From Myxococcales bacterium (GTDB lineage: Bacteria; Myxococcota_A; Polyangia; Polyangiales; Polyangiaceae): 64,000 bases of DNA. Each line of letters begins with the position of its first letter. Position 1 is the first letter of the stretch. Made by a program: the position numbers and the translations under genes. Shown here piece after piece: positions 1 to 8,873 of this stretch. The notes under the pieces were generated by a model, which did not search any database, was not told where the DNA came from, and worked only from the letters and a program-made list of their open reading frames with translations. The DNA lies in assembly GCA_004193285.1 (NCBI GenBank), contig SECP01000037.1:29746-93745 (forward strand), written 5' to 3'.

Positions 1-15
1 TGATATGACCCCAGC

Positions 16-783
16 ATGGGTCTGGTCTTCGCTCGCCTCTCGCTTTGTGTGTCGCTTTCGCTCTCCGTCGCCTGCGGCGGAACGAAGGCTCCCGAGGCTC
101 CCGCAGCCGAAAATCAATCGGAAGAAGCTCCGCCGCCCAGCGCCGACAGCGCGGAGGACGCAAAGCCGGCGCCGACCGCGGAGAGCGCCGGGAGCTCCAC
201 CTCCATACCCACGGAGTGCGCCAAAAAGGGCGCCATTTGCTCTCCGGATCCGCAGTTCGTGAAGCGGCTTTGTAACGGCAAATTTCCGTCTATCGGCCTC
301 TATCTGTTTTCCAATCCAAAATGGACGCGCGGGTACCTGACGCGGCGAACGAAGGCGTGGAACGCGTCGGGCGGCGCTTCGGACAGCGGCTGGGTGGAGT
401 TCGACGAGGAGGTGCTCATCCTCTATGCGCGCGTTGCGGACGCGGGCGGCATGCAGGTAAGCGGCGCCGGCGGCAGCTTCGACGCCCTGCGCTGGGACGG
501 CTCGTGCGTCACCTTGCAGAGCGAAGAGGTGACGACGACGAAAGCCCCATCCCCCAAGTACCCACCGATCGACTTCCGTTACCTGGACGACGACACCCAA
601 GAGGCGCTGCGCAAGGACGAGAAGCTGAACAAGGCGTGGCAGGAGCGGCGCAAGGAATGTAAAGGCGCGACGAGCGGGGACGTGAGCCTCAAGTGCGTCA
701 AGGCGGACGACGCTCTGACCAAGAGCGTGATCGCGTTCGTGCGCGGGGGCGGCTCCATTCCGGAGCCGAAAAAGCTGCCCTGA
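16..783 (+). CDS. putative lipoprotein of unknown function
   Basis: A 255-residue protein with a short N-terminal hydrophobic stretch ending in a lipobox (LSVAC, Cys20), so it is probably a lipid-anchored envelope protein. Residues 22-65 are a Pro/Ala/Glu-rich linker of the kind that often follows lipoprotein anchors in myxobacteria. The remaining globular part has four further cysteines early on (ECAKKGAIC, LCNGKF) and a late Cys pair, which could form disulfides in the periplasm. No known domain is recognised. The start is the first ATG that gives the signal sequence. The gene converges on the solute-binding protein gene ending at 805. Confidence 0.75.
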   Translation: MGLVFARLSLCVSLSLSVACGGTKAPEAPAAENQSEEAPPPSADSAEDAKPAPTAESAGSSTSIPTECAKKGAICSPDPQFVKRLCNGKFPSIGLYLFSNPKWTRGYLTRRTKAWNASGGASDSGWVEFDEEVLILYARVADAGGMQVSGAGGSFDALRWDGSCVTLQSEEVTTTKAPSPKYPPIDFRYLDDDTQEALRKDEKLNKAWQERRKECKGATSGDVSLKCVKADDALTKSVIAFVRGGGSIPEPKKLP

Positions 784-804
784 AAGCCTCGCGGAGCCAG
801 CTCG

Positions 805-2115
805 CTAGCTCCGAAACGAGACCGCGCCGAGGTTCCAAGCGTCCAAGGCGTCGAAGGCGGCCCGACGTGCGCCCCACACGGAGAGCTCACCGATGACGCC
901 GAGTGGGAGCTGCCGGCCGAGCTCCCGCGCTGGCGCGCTCGCGGTGCGAGGCGAGCGCTTCGCGACCTCGGGGCTGGCGGCGCTGCGCAGAGCCAGCTCC
1001 ACTTCGCGGGGAGCCGCGCTCGGAGCGCGCACGCAATCCACCAGCAAGCCGAACTGGCGACTGGCTCGCAGCGACTCCAGCTCCTCGGCGCTCTTCTCCG
1101 TGACGCTGAGCTCGTGACCGGGCGTCGTCATGGAGGCGGCCAAGGCGCGCGCCACCGCGACGAGCTGAGGTGCGGCGCTGCTGACCGCGATGGTCGTGCT
1201 GGGGCCGCCCCAAGCGGCGGAGCCCCGGGCAAGCGGCGGGAGACCTCGTAGGCCGAGGTGAGCGAGGCGCTGGGCGGGAATCGCGTCGAGCAACGCTTGC
1301 AACGTGCCCGCCGCGCCCCACGCGCCTGCAGATTTGCCGGCGAGCAGCGCCGCGAAGCCGTAGCAAGGCGCTTCGAAGCCGACCGCATCCTTGACCGCGC
1401 GGTAGAGCCCACTGCCGAACCAGCCCACGTCGGTGCGACCCGTCTCGAAACCGCGAAGCAGCTCGGCCAGATCCGAGACCGACGCGACCTCGATGGCGTC
1501 CAGAAAAGCCGGGCCGCGCGCCGCGTGGGGGTTACGCGTGAACAGCGCGCGTCCCCGCGACAGCTCCACCCGGAACGCGCCGCACCCGTCCGGGGCCATG
1601 GGCGAGAACTGACGCGGCACGAGCGCGAGTAGCGGACTCGCCAGGGCGCGCGCCACCGCCTCCGGAGTCGCGTGGGGGAACAACACCGCGAGAGGTTCCC
1701 TGGTACTGAGTACGGGCGCCTCGAGCTCTCCCAGCACGCCGACGCCGCCCCGGGTGCGAGCGCGCGCGAGCGTCGCGGCTACGTCCGCCGCCGTGAGGGC
1801 GGCGCCGGCGCCGGTCTTGAGCCCCGGTCTCAAGTGGAAGCGGCAGCCGGTCGCCTGCTTGATGGGGAGCGAGTCAGCGAGCGTCGGGTAGGCGCCGCCG
1901 GCCGCATCCAGCGCGAAGATGGGCTCGAACACCGCGCTCGCGAACAGCGCGGAGAAGGCGTCGTTCAAGGCGGCCGGATCCAAGGTGGTGATGGGCCAAG
2001 GAACCGAAAGTCGAAGCCGCCCCCCGTAAGGAATGCGGCCGAGGGCAGCCGCCGGGCTCGTCAGCGCGACCGCGGCGAGTAGCGCGCGGCGAGAGACGGT
2101 CACGGGCCGCGTCAT
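805..2115 (-). CDS. Tat-exported extracellular solute-binding protein, family 5-like
   Basis: The protein is about 436 residues and resembles the peptide/nickel-binding (SBP_bac_5) component of ABC transporters: after the leader it reads YGGRLRLSVPWPITTLDPA, then a FEPIF block and LADSLP, as at the N-terminus of that family. The leader holds a twin-arginine motif (SRRALL, residues 8-13) before a hydrophobic segment, suggesting Tat export. I place the start at 2115 because its ATG overlaps the stop of the upstream gene (ATGA), which implies translational coupling; an in-frame ATG at 2127 is the alternative. No permease or ATPase gene lies nearby, so a transport role is unproven. The sequence is shorter and more Ala-rich than typical OppA-like proteins. 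Confidence 0.7.
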   Translation of the reverse strand: MTRPVTVSRRALLAAVALTSPAAALGRIPYGGRLRLSVPWPITTLDPAALNDAFSALFASAVFEPIFALDAAGGAYPTLADSLPIKQATGCRFHLRPGLKTGAGAALTAADVAATLARARTRGGVGVLGELEAPVLSTREPLAVLFPHATPEAVARALASPLLALVPRQFSPMAPDGCGAFRVELSRGRALFTRNPHAARGPAFLDAIEVASVSDLAELLRGFETGRTDVGWFGSGLYRAVKDAVGFEAPCYGFAALLAGKSAGAWGAAGTLQALLDAIPAQRLAHLGLRGLPPLARGSAAWGGPSTTIAVSSAAPQLVAVARALAASMTTPGHELSVTEKSAEELESLRASRQFGLLVDCVRAPSAAPREVELALRSAASPEVAKRSPRTASAPARELGRQLPLGVIGELSVWGARRAAFDALDAWNLGAVSFRS

Positions 2116-3374
2116 CGCAGCAGCCATAGCTCATCGCTCACGGCCGCAACCAGCGTGGCCATGCCCGGCCCCTCGCGCCGCTGGCAGATGGCGAGGGCGG
2201 TGATGCCGGGGGCCGGCACCTCGAAGCGAAGCGCCGTCTTATCATCCCCCAGGGTGACGAGCGTGAGGCGGTCCTTGTCCGCCTGCAGGGTATCCGCGCT
2301 GAACAGCAGCTCGGTTTTCCCGTCGCTGTCTGCGTCGCCGAGCGCGAGCTGCGCGCCGACTCGTTCGGTAGGGAGAGCTTGCCGGCGCGCGCCGGAGACG
2401 AGCGTTCCCGTCCCCAAGGCGCGGCCGAGCCAAGCTCCCGCGGCACCCGCGAGCGCGTCCACCGCGCCGGCGTCGGAGCCGGCCGCGGCCGCGCGAGCGG
2501 TGCACGGCACTGGCTCCGCAGAGAGGCCAAATAGCCGTCGAGGCGCGCACGTGCTCCCGGGGACGGGCACGAGGCCCTCGTAGCGCTCCTTCACGTTGAG
2601 CTCATGGTCCAAAGTGAGCCCGTCGCGACGGTCGCTAGAGCCGACTCGCAGCGTGCCGTCCGCCATGATTTCGGCGCTGGCCAGCGGTTCACGGAGCGGA
2701 GTCGGTGCGACCGGCGAGAGCGCGGACCAGGGGACTCGCACGCGCTCCACGAACGCACGGCGCTGGATGCGGCCCGCTCGTACGAAGCTGCGCGAGACCA
2801 CCACGAGCTCCTGACCGCCGTCCGGACCGAACGGACCGCACGCTAGCGCCACGACGCCGCGCTCGGGCGCCTTCACCTTCAGTGTTTCGGTGACGACGAG
2901 CGGCGGCGGAGGAATGAGCGTTCGCAGCTCCGCGTCCAGCGGCACCTCGACGAAAGCGTGCGCCTCGCTCTTGGGCTTGTCGCGACGCAAGCGCTGCCAC
3001 AGGCCGAAGGAGCGTCGCAAATCGGCGCTGACGCGCAGCGCCCCGCCTGCCTTCTCCACCGTGAGCTCGACTCGCAACTTGCGGGGCTCGGCGCTCTGCC
3101 CCAGAGCCCGCTCGACCGCCCCCCGAAGCCGCTCGCGCAGCGCCTCCTGGTTCGGCAGCGGTCGGTCGCTCTTCAGCTCCAGCACGGCCACGGACGCGCC
3201 GCGCGCGGCGGGACCGAGCTGGGCTTGGAGGCGACAGCCGAGCAGTGAGAGCGAGCCTTGGGTCGGAAGACAGCTCGACGCGGCGTTCCCTTCCTGGGCG
3301 AAGGAGGGCGCGCCGAAGCAGCACGAGGCCGCGAGGAGCGCGGCACGGACGAGCGACGAACGGGGATGCGGCAT
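2112..3374 (-). CDS. secreted protein with a C-terminal FG-GAP-like repeat, function unknown
   Basis: The 420-residue product starts with a clear Sec signal peptide ending near residue 27 (SFAQ|E). The middle is not recognised. Toward the C-terminus it has LALGDADSDGKTELLFSAD, which looks like an FG-GAP or VCBS calcium-binding blade motif, and LACGPFGPDGGQELVVVS earlier looks like a second degenerate copy. A beta-propeller-like or Ca-binding periplasmic protein is plausible. It is the first gene of a two-gene minus-strand operon with the downstream solute-binding protein, overlapping it by 4 bases, which suggests the two act together. It diverges from the beta-barrel gene starting at 3541. 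Confidence 0.7.
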   Translation of the reverse strand: MPHPRSSLVRAALLAASCCFGAPSFAQEGNAASSCLPTQGSLSLLGCRLQAQLGPAARGASVAVLELKSDRPLPNQEALRERLRGAVERALGQSAEPRKLRVELTVEKAGGALRVSADLRRSFGLWQRLRRDKPKSEAHAFVEVPLDAELRTLIPPPPLVVTETLKVKAPERGVVALACGPFGPDGGQELVVVSRSFVRAGRIQRRAFVERVRVPWSALSPVAPTPLREPLASAEIMADGTLRVGSSDRRDGLTLDHELNVKERYEGLVPVPGSTCAPRRLFGLSAEPVPCTARAAAAGSDAGAVDALAGAAGAWLGRALGTGTLVSGARRQALPTERVGAQLALGDADSDGKTELLFSADTLQADKDRLTLVTLGDDKTALRFEVPAPGITALAICQRREGPGMATLVAAVSDELWLLR

Positions 3375-3387
3375 GCGCGCGCCTATC

Positions 3388-3405
3388 TTGCCCTGCTTTG
3401 GGCAA
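3388..3405. promoter_or_regulatory. inverted repeat in divergent intergenic region
   Basis: In the 166-base gap between the divergent genes starting at 3374 and 3541 there is a TTGCCC / GGGCAA inverted repeat with a 6-base spacer, just upstream of the minus-strand start. It could be an operator or a leader hairpin. A TATGAT hexamer at 3520-3525 faces the plus-strand gene but lies only 15 bases from the chosen TTG, so it would give a very short leader. Confidence 0.3.
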
Positions 3406-3540
3406 GCGCCCCGGGTCTCCGCCCCAGGACGAGAAACCGGCGAGAATTTCGCGCAAATCCGGGTCCGGCCAGCCTCCCAGGGGCTCCTCGCACAGAACCG
3501 CGCCGAAAAGGACGACGGTTATGATAGTTCGTTACACGGT

Positions 3541-4263
3541 TTGTTCGCGCCCCTTTACCTCGCCCCCGGCGCGCGCCGGCACGCACGGTCCTTCTGGCTA
3601 GCGGTCGTTGCGCTCATCGCGCTCGGATCGGTGCTCGCGCCGCGGAGCGCGCGGGCGCAATGCGTGGACGAGGCGCTCAAGCAACAGCTCGTTGGCGAGC
3701 GCGCCTACCGCGGCGTCGTGCCGCGGCTTTTCCAGAAGGCGCTAAGGCACGAGGTCTCGGCGATGGGCGGCTGGTTCGCCGGGGACTTATCGGACGGCGC
3801 GCCCATCTACGGCGGCGCCTACACCTTCCACTTCACGGAAGACTTGGGGCTCGAGGCCGGCTACCTGAGGTCGCGCGAGCACTACGACCTCCTGGCCGCC
3901 CTCGCCGAAAGCGCTCCGCAAGTCGCGCTGGTCCGGACCGAGAGCAACCCCATTCAGTTTTTCACCGGCAACGTCGTCTGGTCACTCGCCTACGGCAAGG
4001 TGCGCTGGATGGGCGGGGCGATCGGTCGCTACGACTTCTTCGTCTCTTTGGGGGGCGGAGCGACCGTGCAGCCTGGCGACGTCGGTCTTACCGGCTCCGG
4101 CGGCTTCGGAATGAAATTCTACCTCACCCAGTGGCTAGCGATGCGGCTGGACGTGCGGGACCTGGTCCATGAACAGAAGCGCGCCGCGCTGGGCGTCGAG
4201 AAGATCGTGAACGAGATCACGGCCACCGGCGGGCTCAGTGTCTTCATCCCTTTCACGAATTAG
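3541..4263 (+). CDS. outer membrane beta-barrel protein, myxobacterial OMP_b-brl type
   Basis: The predicted protein is about 240 residues with a signal peptide (hydrophobic core FWLAVVALIALG, cleavage after ARAQ). The mature part shows alternating amphipathic strands typical of an outer membrane barrel: YGGAYTFHFTEDLGLEAGY, a central VRWMGGAIGRYDFF block, and a final strand ending in FIPFTN. This resembles the myxobacterial barrel family found beside gliding motility and sporulation proteins. TTG at 3541 is the only plausible in-frame start before the signal peptide. The next gene overlaps its end by 26 bases. A link to the GltA/GltB barrels is possible from context (a GltC-like gene lies 2 kb downstream) but cannot be settled by eye. 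Confidence 0.75.
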   Translation: MFAPLYLAPGARRHARSFWLAVVALIALGSVLAPRSARAQCVDEALKQQLVGERAYRGVVPRLFQKALRHEVSAMGGWFAGDLSDGAPIYGGAYTFHFTEDLGLEAGYLRSREHYDLLAALAESAPQVALVRTESNPIQFFTGNVVWSLAYGKVRWMGGAIGRYDFFVSLGGGATVQPGDVGLTGSGGFGMKFYLTQWLAMRLDVRDLVHEQKRAALGVEKIVNEITATGGLSVFIPFTN

Positions 4264-4621
4264 CGCGCTCGCGCTAGCCGCGCTCACGAGCGGGTGCTCG
4301 CTCACCTTCGTCACGCCTCCGCCCCCAGTGCGGCCCGGCGTCGCGCGCCCGCACGTGGACTGCACGACCAGTTACCTCTGGCCGGTCGTGGACACTGCGC
4401 TGTTCGCCTACGAGGCCGCGGGCGTGGCGTACGTTTCCACGCTGGACGAAGCGCGGTTCCGCAATTACCCGATCAGCAAGCAGGGGGACATGGCGGTGGG
4501 AGTTGCGTTCGCGGCCGCGTTCGCCGGATCCGCCGTGTACGGCTACGTTTCGGCCGCGCGCTGTCGCCGAGTCCAGCACGGCCCGGTGCGAGGCGACTAC
4601 CTGCCCGGCGTCTCCGACTGA
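4238..4621 (+). CDS. small outer-membrane lipoprotein, function unknown
   Basis: This 127-residue protein starts at a GTG inside the end of the beta-barrel gene (26-base overlap), indicating coupled translation. Its lipobox is LTSGC with Cys20. The mature part is short, with two later cysteines (DCTTSY and ARCRRV) and two Ala/Gly-rich hydrophobic stretches (VDTALFAYEAAGVAYV, MAVGVAFAAAFAGSAVYGYV) that could be membrane-associated helices. Nothing further is recognised. The overlap with the barrel gene makes a joint envelope role likely, for instance as a barrel partner, but this is inference. Confidence 0.7.
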   Translation: MSSSLSRISALALAALTSGCSLTFVTPPPPVRPGVARPHVDCTTSYLWPVVDTALFAYEAAGVAYVSTLDEARFRNYPISKQGDMAVGVAFAAAFAGSAVYGYVSAARCRRVQHGPVRGDYLPGVSD

Positions 4622-4791
4622 GGCGCGCCCGCGGCCGCGCTTCTCCGAAACGAGCGCCCTTTTCCCGACATACTTGGCGGCTGCTCGGCTCCGCGGGTGA
4701 GCTTCTTACACTTGCAATCGGCGCATGATGGCAGTGAGATGGTGCGCCGGCCCCACCCCAAGGGCACGGCGTCTGGAAAGATTGCTGCATC

Positions 4792-5541
4792 ATGAAGAAA
4801 CTGGTCCTCCTCCGACACGGCCTCAGCCAGTGGAACAGCGAAAATCGCTTCACGGGCTGGGTCGATGTGCCCCTCAGCACGCAAGGCGAAGCGGAAGCGC
4901 GCGCGGCTGGTAAGCTCCTGCGCGCCGAAGGCTTCGTGTTCGACCGCGCGTACACGTCCGTGCTCAAGCGCGCCATCAAGACCCTGTTCATCGCGCTCGA
5001 AGAGCTCGACCAAATGTGGATTCCCGTCACGCAAACGTGGCGTGTGAACGAGCGCATGTACGGCGCCCTGCAGGGCCTGAACAAGGCGGAGACGGTAGAG
5101 AAGCACGGCGACAAGCAGGTCCTGGTTTGGCGCCGCAGCTACGACACGCCGCCCCCCCCGCTCGACGAGACGCACGAGTACTGGCCGGGTAAGGATCCGC
5201 GCTACGCCAAGCTCGCTCCGAGCGACATCCCGAAGACCGAGTGCCTGAAGGACACCGTCGCCCGCTTCCTCCCGTTCTGGGAGAGCGACATCGCCCCGGC
5301 GATCAAGCGCGGTGAGCGCGTGATCATCGCCGCTCACGGCAACAGCCTGCGCGCCTTGGTCAAGCACCTGGACAACGTGAGCGACGACGACATCGTCGAG
5401 CTCAACATTCCGACCGGCATCCCGCTCGTTTACGAGCTGGACGACGACCTCAAGCCCCTCAAGCCTCGCTATTACCTGGGTGACGCGGAGGCAGCCGAAG
5501 CAGCCGCCAAGGCCGTCGCCAACCAAACCAAAGGCAAGTGA
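4792..5541 (+). CDS. gpmA: 2,3-bisphosphoglycerate-dependent phosphoglycerate mutase
   Basis: The 249-residue length and motifs match GpmA (EC 5.4.2.11), which interconverts 3- and 2-phosphoglycerate in glycolysis through a phosphohistidine. The catalytic loop is LLRHG with His9, followed by NRFTGW, the conserved NERMYGALQGLNK segment containing the catalytic Glu, a YDTPPPPL motif, and the second catalytic histidine in AAHGNSLRAL. The ATG start gives the standard N-terminus. Oddly, it sits between envelope genes: a lipoprotein gene 170 bases upstream and a secreted-protein gene that starts on the last base of its stop codon. That suggests a transcript shared with the next two genes. Confidence 0.95.
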   Translation: MKKLVLLRHGLSQWNSENRFTGWVDVPLSTQGEAEARAAGKLLRAEGFVFDRAYTSVLKRAIKTLFIALEELDQMWIPVTQTWRVNERMYGALQGLNKAETVEKHGDKQVLVWRRSYDTPPPPLDETHEYWPGKDPRYAKLAPSDIPKTECLKDTVARFLPFWESDIAPAIKRGERVIIAAHGNSLRALVKHLDNVSDDDIVELNIPTGIPLVYELDDDLKPLKPRYYLGDAEAAEAAAKAVANQTKGK

Positions 5542-6308
5542 TGCGAAAATGGCTCGTCCTCTTCTCTCTCGCGGCCGCTTCGTTCGGAGCGGCGGCCGGC
5601 GCCCAGCCTGGGAAAAAGCCGGTCCCGAGCAAAGAAGAGGACCGAGCCAAGTCGGACGCCGCCAAGCCCGGCGCCAAGGGGGAGGCGGCGAGCGCTGACA
5701 AGGTCGCTCCTCCCGTGGAGGGCGCCGCGCCAGCGGGAACGGACGACTTGGGCGCTCCGCCACCGAAAGAGGTGGCGGAGCAGAAGCCCGAGCAAAAGCC
5801 GTCCCCCCTGACCCCCGCGCCCGCAGAGTTTCCGAGCGGTCTGGCCAAGCCACCCCCCTTCGAATACGACAAGCTGCTCGGCGACATCGCCGCCCTGCGG
5901 AGCCGGGTCGCCGCGCTGACGACGACTCTGTTCGCCAGCAAGCTGCGCGTGGTCGTGGAGACGAAGGGCGAGGACGCGCGGCTCGCCAGCTTCAACGTCA
6001 CGTTGGATGACGGCGTCGTGTTTTCCGCTCCGGAGCGCTTCTCGGCGGACGACGAGCGCACCGTGTACGAGCACGCGGTCGCACCCGGTCATCACGTCGT
6101 GGGCGTGGAGATCGAGCGCTACGACGCCCGCCGCAAGGAATTTCGCACCTGGCAGAGCTCGCGCTTCAGCGTCGTGATCCCGGAGAGCAAGCTCGTGGCC
6201 ACGCACCTCACGATCGTGGACGACTCGGACATGGCGGAGGACTTTCCGGACGACGCGGACGGCCAGTATGACCTGCGTGTGAAGCTGCGCGCGCGGGTGG
6301 TGGAGTGA
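5541..6308 (+). CDS. secreted protein of unknown function, between gpmA and GltC-like gene
   Basis: A 255-residue protein with a Sec signal peptide (cleavage near AAGAQ, residue 22), then about 75 residues rich in Pro, Ala, Lys and Glu. A short coiled-coil-like helix follows (LLGDIAALRSRVAALTTTLF), then a C-terminal beta-rich domain of about 120 residues (VVVETKGEDARLASFNVTLDDG to the end). The start ATG shares its first base with the gpmA stop; a GTG one codon earlier is an alternative. Its own stop overlaps the start of the downstream TPR gene by 4 bases. I do not recognise a family. The tight coupling suggests it is a periplasmic partner of the TPR protein. Confidence 0.75.
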   Translation: MRKWLVLFSLAAASFGAAAGAQPGKKPVPSKEEDRAKSDAAKPGAKGEAASADKVAPPVEGAAPAGTDDLGAPPPKEVAEQKPEQKPSPLTPAPAEFPSGLAKPPPFEYDKLLGDIAALRSRVAALTTTLFASKLRVVVETKGEDARLASFNVTLDDGVVFSAPERFSADDERTVYEHAVAPGHHVVGVEIERYDARRKEFRTWQSSRFSVVIPESKLVATHLTIVDDSDMAEDFPDDADGQYDLRVKLRARVVE

Positions 6309-8311
6309 AGGTCGCCACGTGGCCGCTCTGGGTGCTGGTGCTCACCCTTCCGCGCATCAGCTGGGCGCAAGATAGCTCAATCGCGCCGGCGGAAGAGCCC
6401 CCCGCGGCAGGCGCTCCCGCCCCCGTCACCGAGCCTCAGAGGTCCTACGACGACTCCGCAGACACGCGGGGGGAGGCGATGCGCGCCTATCAAAAAGCGC
6501 TGGAGGCGAAGAAGCTCGCGGCGACGACGCCGCTCAGCATCGCGCGCTTGCGCGAGGAGCTGCCGGCCATCGAGGAAAAGCTCTCTTCGGGGCGTCGCGA
6601 CGAGGCCATCGGAGATTTGGTCTACCTCATCGAGTCTCCCCGCTTCGAGCCGTTTGCGACCTCCGCCGAGGGCCGCGCCGCGCTCTTCTCCCTGGGGGAC
6701 GCGCTCGCGAGCGCAGGCGCGCTGCAGCCTGCGCGCGGCTACCTGACGCGCCTCCTCAAGGGTGACCCCGGTGACACCTACTACCGACGCGCGGTCCGCA
6801 GCTTGGTGGACGCGGGGCTCACGAGCGACCGCCCCGAGGTGATCCTCAAAGATCTGGAAGTAGTCCCGCCCGGCGCCCCCGAGGAGCTCACCGGGGACGT
6901 GATGTACCTGCGCGGCCGCGCCGCTGAGCTCGGCAAAAAGTCGGACGCCGCGCTCGCCGCGTACGCCAAGGTGGGCGAAAAATCGCGCTTTTGGGCGCAG
7001 GCGACGTACCTATCGGGCGTGATCGCGGTGGAGCAGCGCGACCTTCCGCGTGGTGAGCGGCTGTTCTGCAAGGTCGCCGACAAGACGCAAACCCCGAAGC
7101 GCGCGGCGCTGTTCGGCGGCTCCGAGTTCTTCCGGGTGCGCGACCTGGCACGCCTCGGGCTCGGTCGAGTCGCCCATGAGCAATACCGCTTCGACGACGC
7201 GCGGTACTACTACTACCTGGTCCCGAACGACTCGGAGAACATCACGGAGTCGCTCTACGAGACGGCCACCACTCGCTACGAGGCGAAGGACTACGACGGC
7301 GCCCGCCAAGCGCTGGACGACTTGAAGCGCCTGAAGGTGAACCACGTCTACGAGGACGAGGCGTACATCCTGGATTCCTACGTCGACCTGGCAACCTGTC
7401 ATTTCCCGCAAGCGGACAAGAAGCTGGACGCCTTCATCAAGCGCTACGAGCCGGTGAGGGACGCCGCACGGCGCATCGCCAAGGACGCCGCGGCCATGCG
7501 ATCGTTGGTGGACGCCGTGCGCGAAGGCGCGGACCCGGCAAGCGCTGGCATCGGCGTGCCGGAGGAGACGGCGAGGGGTCTCGGCTCCCTCCTCCGCGTG
7601 GACGCTGGCTATGGCCGCGCCGCGCGTCGCCTCTCGCTTCTGGACCATCAGCTCAGCGGTTTGCGGCGCTCGATGACCGAGCTGGACGAAGCCTCGCGCA
7701 AGCTGTTGGCTCAGAAGGAAACGAGGGCTCAATCCGACGCAGGGCTGAGCGCTTCTCCGAGCGACAAAGTCGCTCGCATCGAGTCACAGGTTCGCGAGCT
7801 CAAGCGCCTGCTGCGCGAAGCCGACCGCGCCGGAAAGAAAGACCCGAACCTAGAGCTGCTCGCGAAAGAGCTCGCCGCCCTGGAGGTCCAGGCCAAAGCC
7901 GCGCGCGCCTCACTGGCGGAGGCGTCCGCCACGCCAGCAGCCAAAGGGGAAGACTTGCCGGGCCTGATCGCCGCCGATCGCCAGCTCGCGACCGCGCTCT
8001 ACCAACAGTCCGCTGCGCTTCGGCTCGAGGCCGAGAAGCAGCAGCTGGATTTGGCGCAAGACGCGCTGGAGCGCCTGGATCTTCGCCTCTCGCGCCTCCT
8101 CCGCCGGGCTCGGCTCGGCCGCATCGAGACCGTGCTCGGTAAGAAGCGCTCGCTGGAGGTGGAAATTCAAGCGCTTTCGCAAGGACTGCTGCCCCAGACG
8201 ATCGTGGACTCTCTGGACGCGCAGCGCTTCCTCCAGGATAGCGAAGAGTTTTGGCCGTTCGAGGGCGAGGATTGGGAAGACGAGTACGTGGGGGGCGAAG
8301 GCTTGCGCTGA
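6305..8311 (+). CDS. periplasmic TPR protein, GltC/NfsC-like
   Basis: The 668-residue protein has an N-terminal signal peptide (cleavage about ISWAQ), then an all-helical TPR-like array over residues 60-370, including a YRFDDARYYYYLVP repeat. A long coiled-coil region fills about 430-600. It ends in an acidic tail with FWPFEGEDWEDEY. Length, export, TPR array, coiled coil and tail fit my memory of GltC/NfsC, the periplasmic scaffold of the Myxococcus gliding and spore-coat machines, but I could not align them. The GTG start overlaps the upstream stop (GTGA). If the assignment is right, nearby barrels and lipoproteins could be its outer-membrane partners. Otherwise it is a generic TPR scaffold. 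Confidence 0.7.
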   Translation: MKVATWPLWVLVLTLPRISWAQDSSIAPAEEPPAAGAPAPVTEPQRSYDDSADTRGEAMRAYQKALEAKKLAATTPLSIARLREELPAIEEKLSSGRRDEAIGDLVYLIESPRFEPFATSAEGRAALFSLGDALASAGALQPARGYLTRLLKGDPGDTYYRRAVRSLVDAGLTSDRPEVILKDLEVVPPGAPEELTGDVMYLRGRAAELGKKSDAALAAYAKVGEKSRFWAQATYLSGVIAVEQRDLPRGERLFCKVADKTQTPKRAALFGGSEFFRVRDLARLGLGRVAHEQYRFDDARYYYYLVPNDSENITESLYETATTRYEAKDYDGARQALDDLKRLKVNHVYEDEAYILDSYVDLATCHFPQADKKLDAFIKRYEPVRDAARRIAKDAAAMRSLVDAVREGADPASAGIGVPEETARGLGSLLRVDAGYGRAARRLSLLDHQLSGLRRSMTELDEASRKLLAQKETRAQSDAGLSASPSDKVARIESQVRELKRLLREADRAGKKDPNLELLAKELAALEVQAKAARASLAEASATPAAKGEDLPGLIAADRQLATALYQQSAALRLEAEKQQLDLAQDALERLDLRLSRLLRRARLGRIETVLGKKRSLEVEIQALSQGLLPQTIVDSLDAQRFLQDSEEFWPFEGEDWEDEYVGGEGLR

Positions 8312-8339
8312 TGCCTGCAGTGCTACGCTCCTGCGCGTC

Positions 8340-8846
8340 ATGAGCCTGATCGGTCACGCGTACCTGCTGCCGGAAGCGAAAATCCAAGCGCTGCTCCAAA
8401 ATCCGGCCGACGTGTTTGGAGTCATCGACGGGGCATACAACGCCCCCGAGCATGGCTTCGTGGACCTGGACAAGGCGTGGCACTGCCTGCACTACCTGCT
8501 CAGCGGTAGCGCCCAAGCCGGTGAGGGGCCGCTCGCGTTCCTGCTAGCAGGCGGCACGCCCGTCGGCGATGAAGACCTGGGCGGGGCCGGACCTGCGCGC
8601 GTCTTTGGCCCGCCGGAGGTCTCGGTCATCGCCGGGGCGCTCGCGGAGGTGTCGGAAACGACGCTGCTCGAGCGCTTGGAGGTGAAGAAGCTGGAGGCGC
8701 TGGGCATCTACCCGGGGCGCTGGGACCACCTGAACCTGAAGAGCGATTACGAGCTCGGCTACTATTTCGGCCCTTTTCGCGGCTTGCAGCGGCTCACGCT
8801 GCGAGCACGCGACGAGGGGCTGGGTATGATCCTCTGGATCTCTTGA
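8340..8846 (+). CDS. YfbM-like DUF1877 family protein
   Basis: This 168-residue cytoplasmic protein has the usual size and layout of the DUF1877/YfbM family. The early DLDKAWHCLHYLLSG segment, the later GPARVFGPPEV stretch and YELGYYFGPFRGLQRLTLRA near the C-terminus are characteristic. The biochemical role is unknown. The ATG at 8340 starts 28 bases after the upstream stop, so co-transcription with the TPR gene is possible. It converges on the winged-helix gene, with a 23-base hairpin filling the gap. Confidence 0.85.
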   Translation: MSLIGHAYLLPEAKIQALLQNPADVFGVIDGAYNAPEHGFVDLDKAWHCLHYLLSGSAQAGEGPLAFLLAGGTPVGDEDLGGAGPARVFGPPEVSVIAGALAEVSETTLLERLEVKKLEALGIYPGRWDHLNLKSDYELGYYFGPFRGLQRLTLRARDEGLGMILWIS

Positions 8847-8850
8847 GCGT

Positions 8851-8873
8851 AGCGAGCAGCGGGACGGCTCGCT
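8851..8873. terminator. hairpin between convergent genes
   Basis: AGCGAGC and GCTCGCT form a perfect 7-base-pair stem with a 9-base loop, placed exactly in the gap between two convergent stop codons (8846 and 8874). There is no T-tract, so it may act as a bidirectional weak terminator or RNA 3' end stabiliser. Confidence 0.4.
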
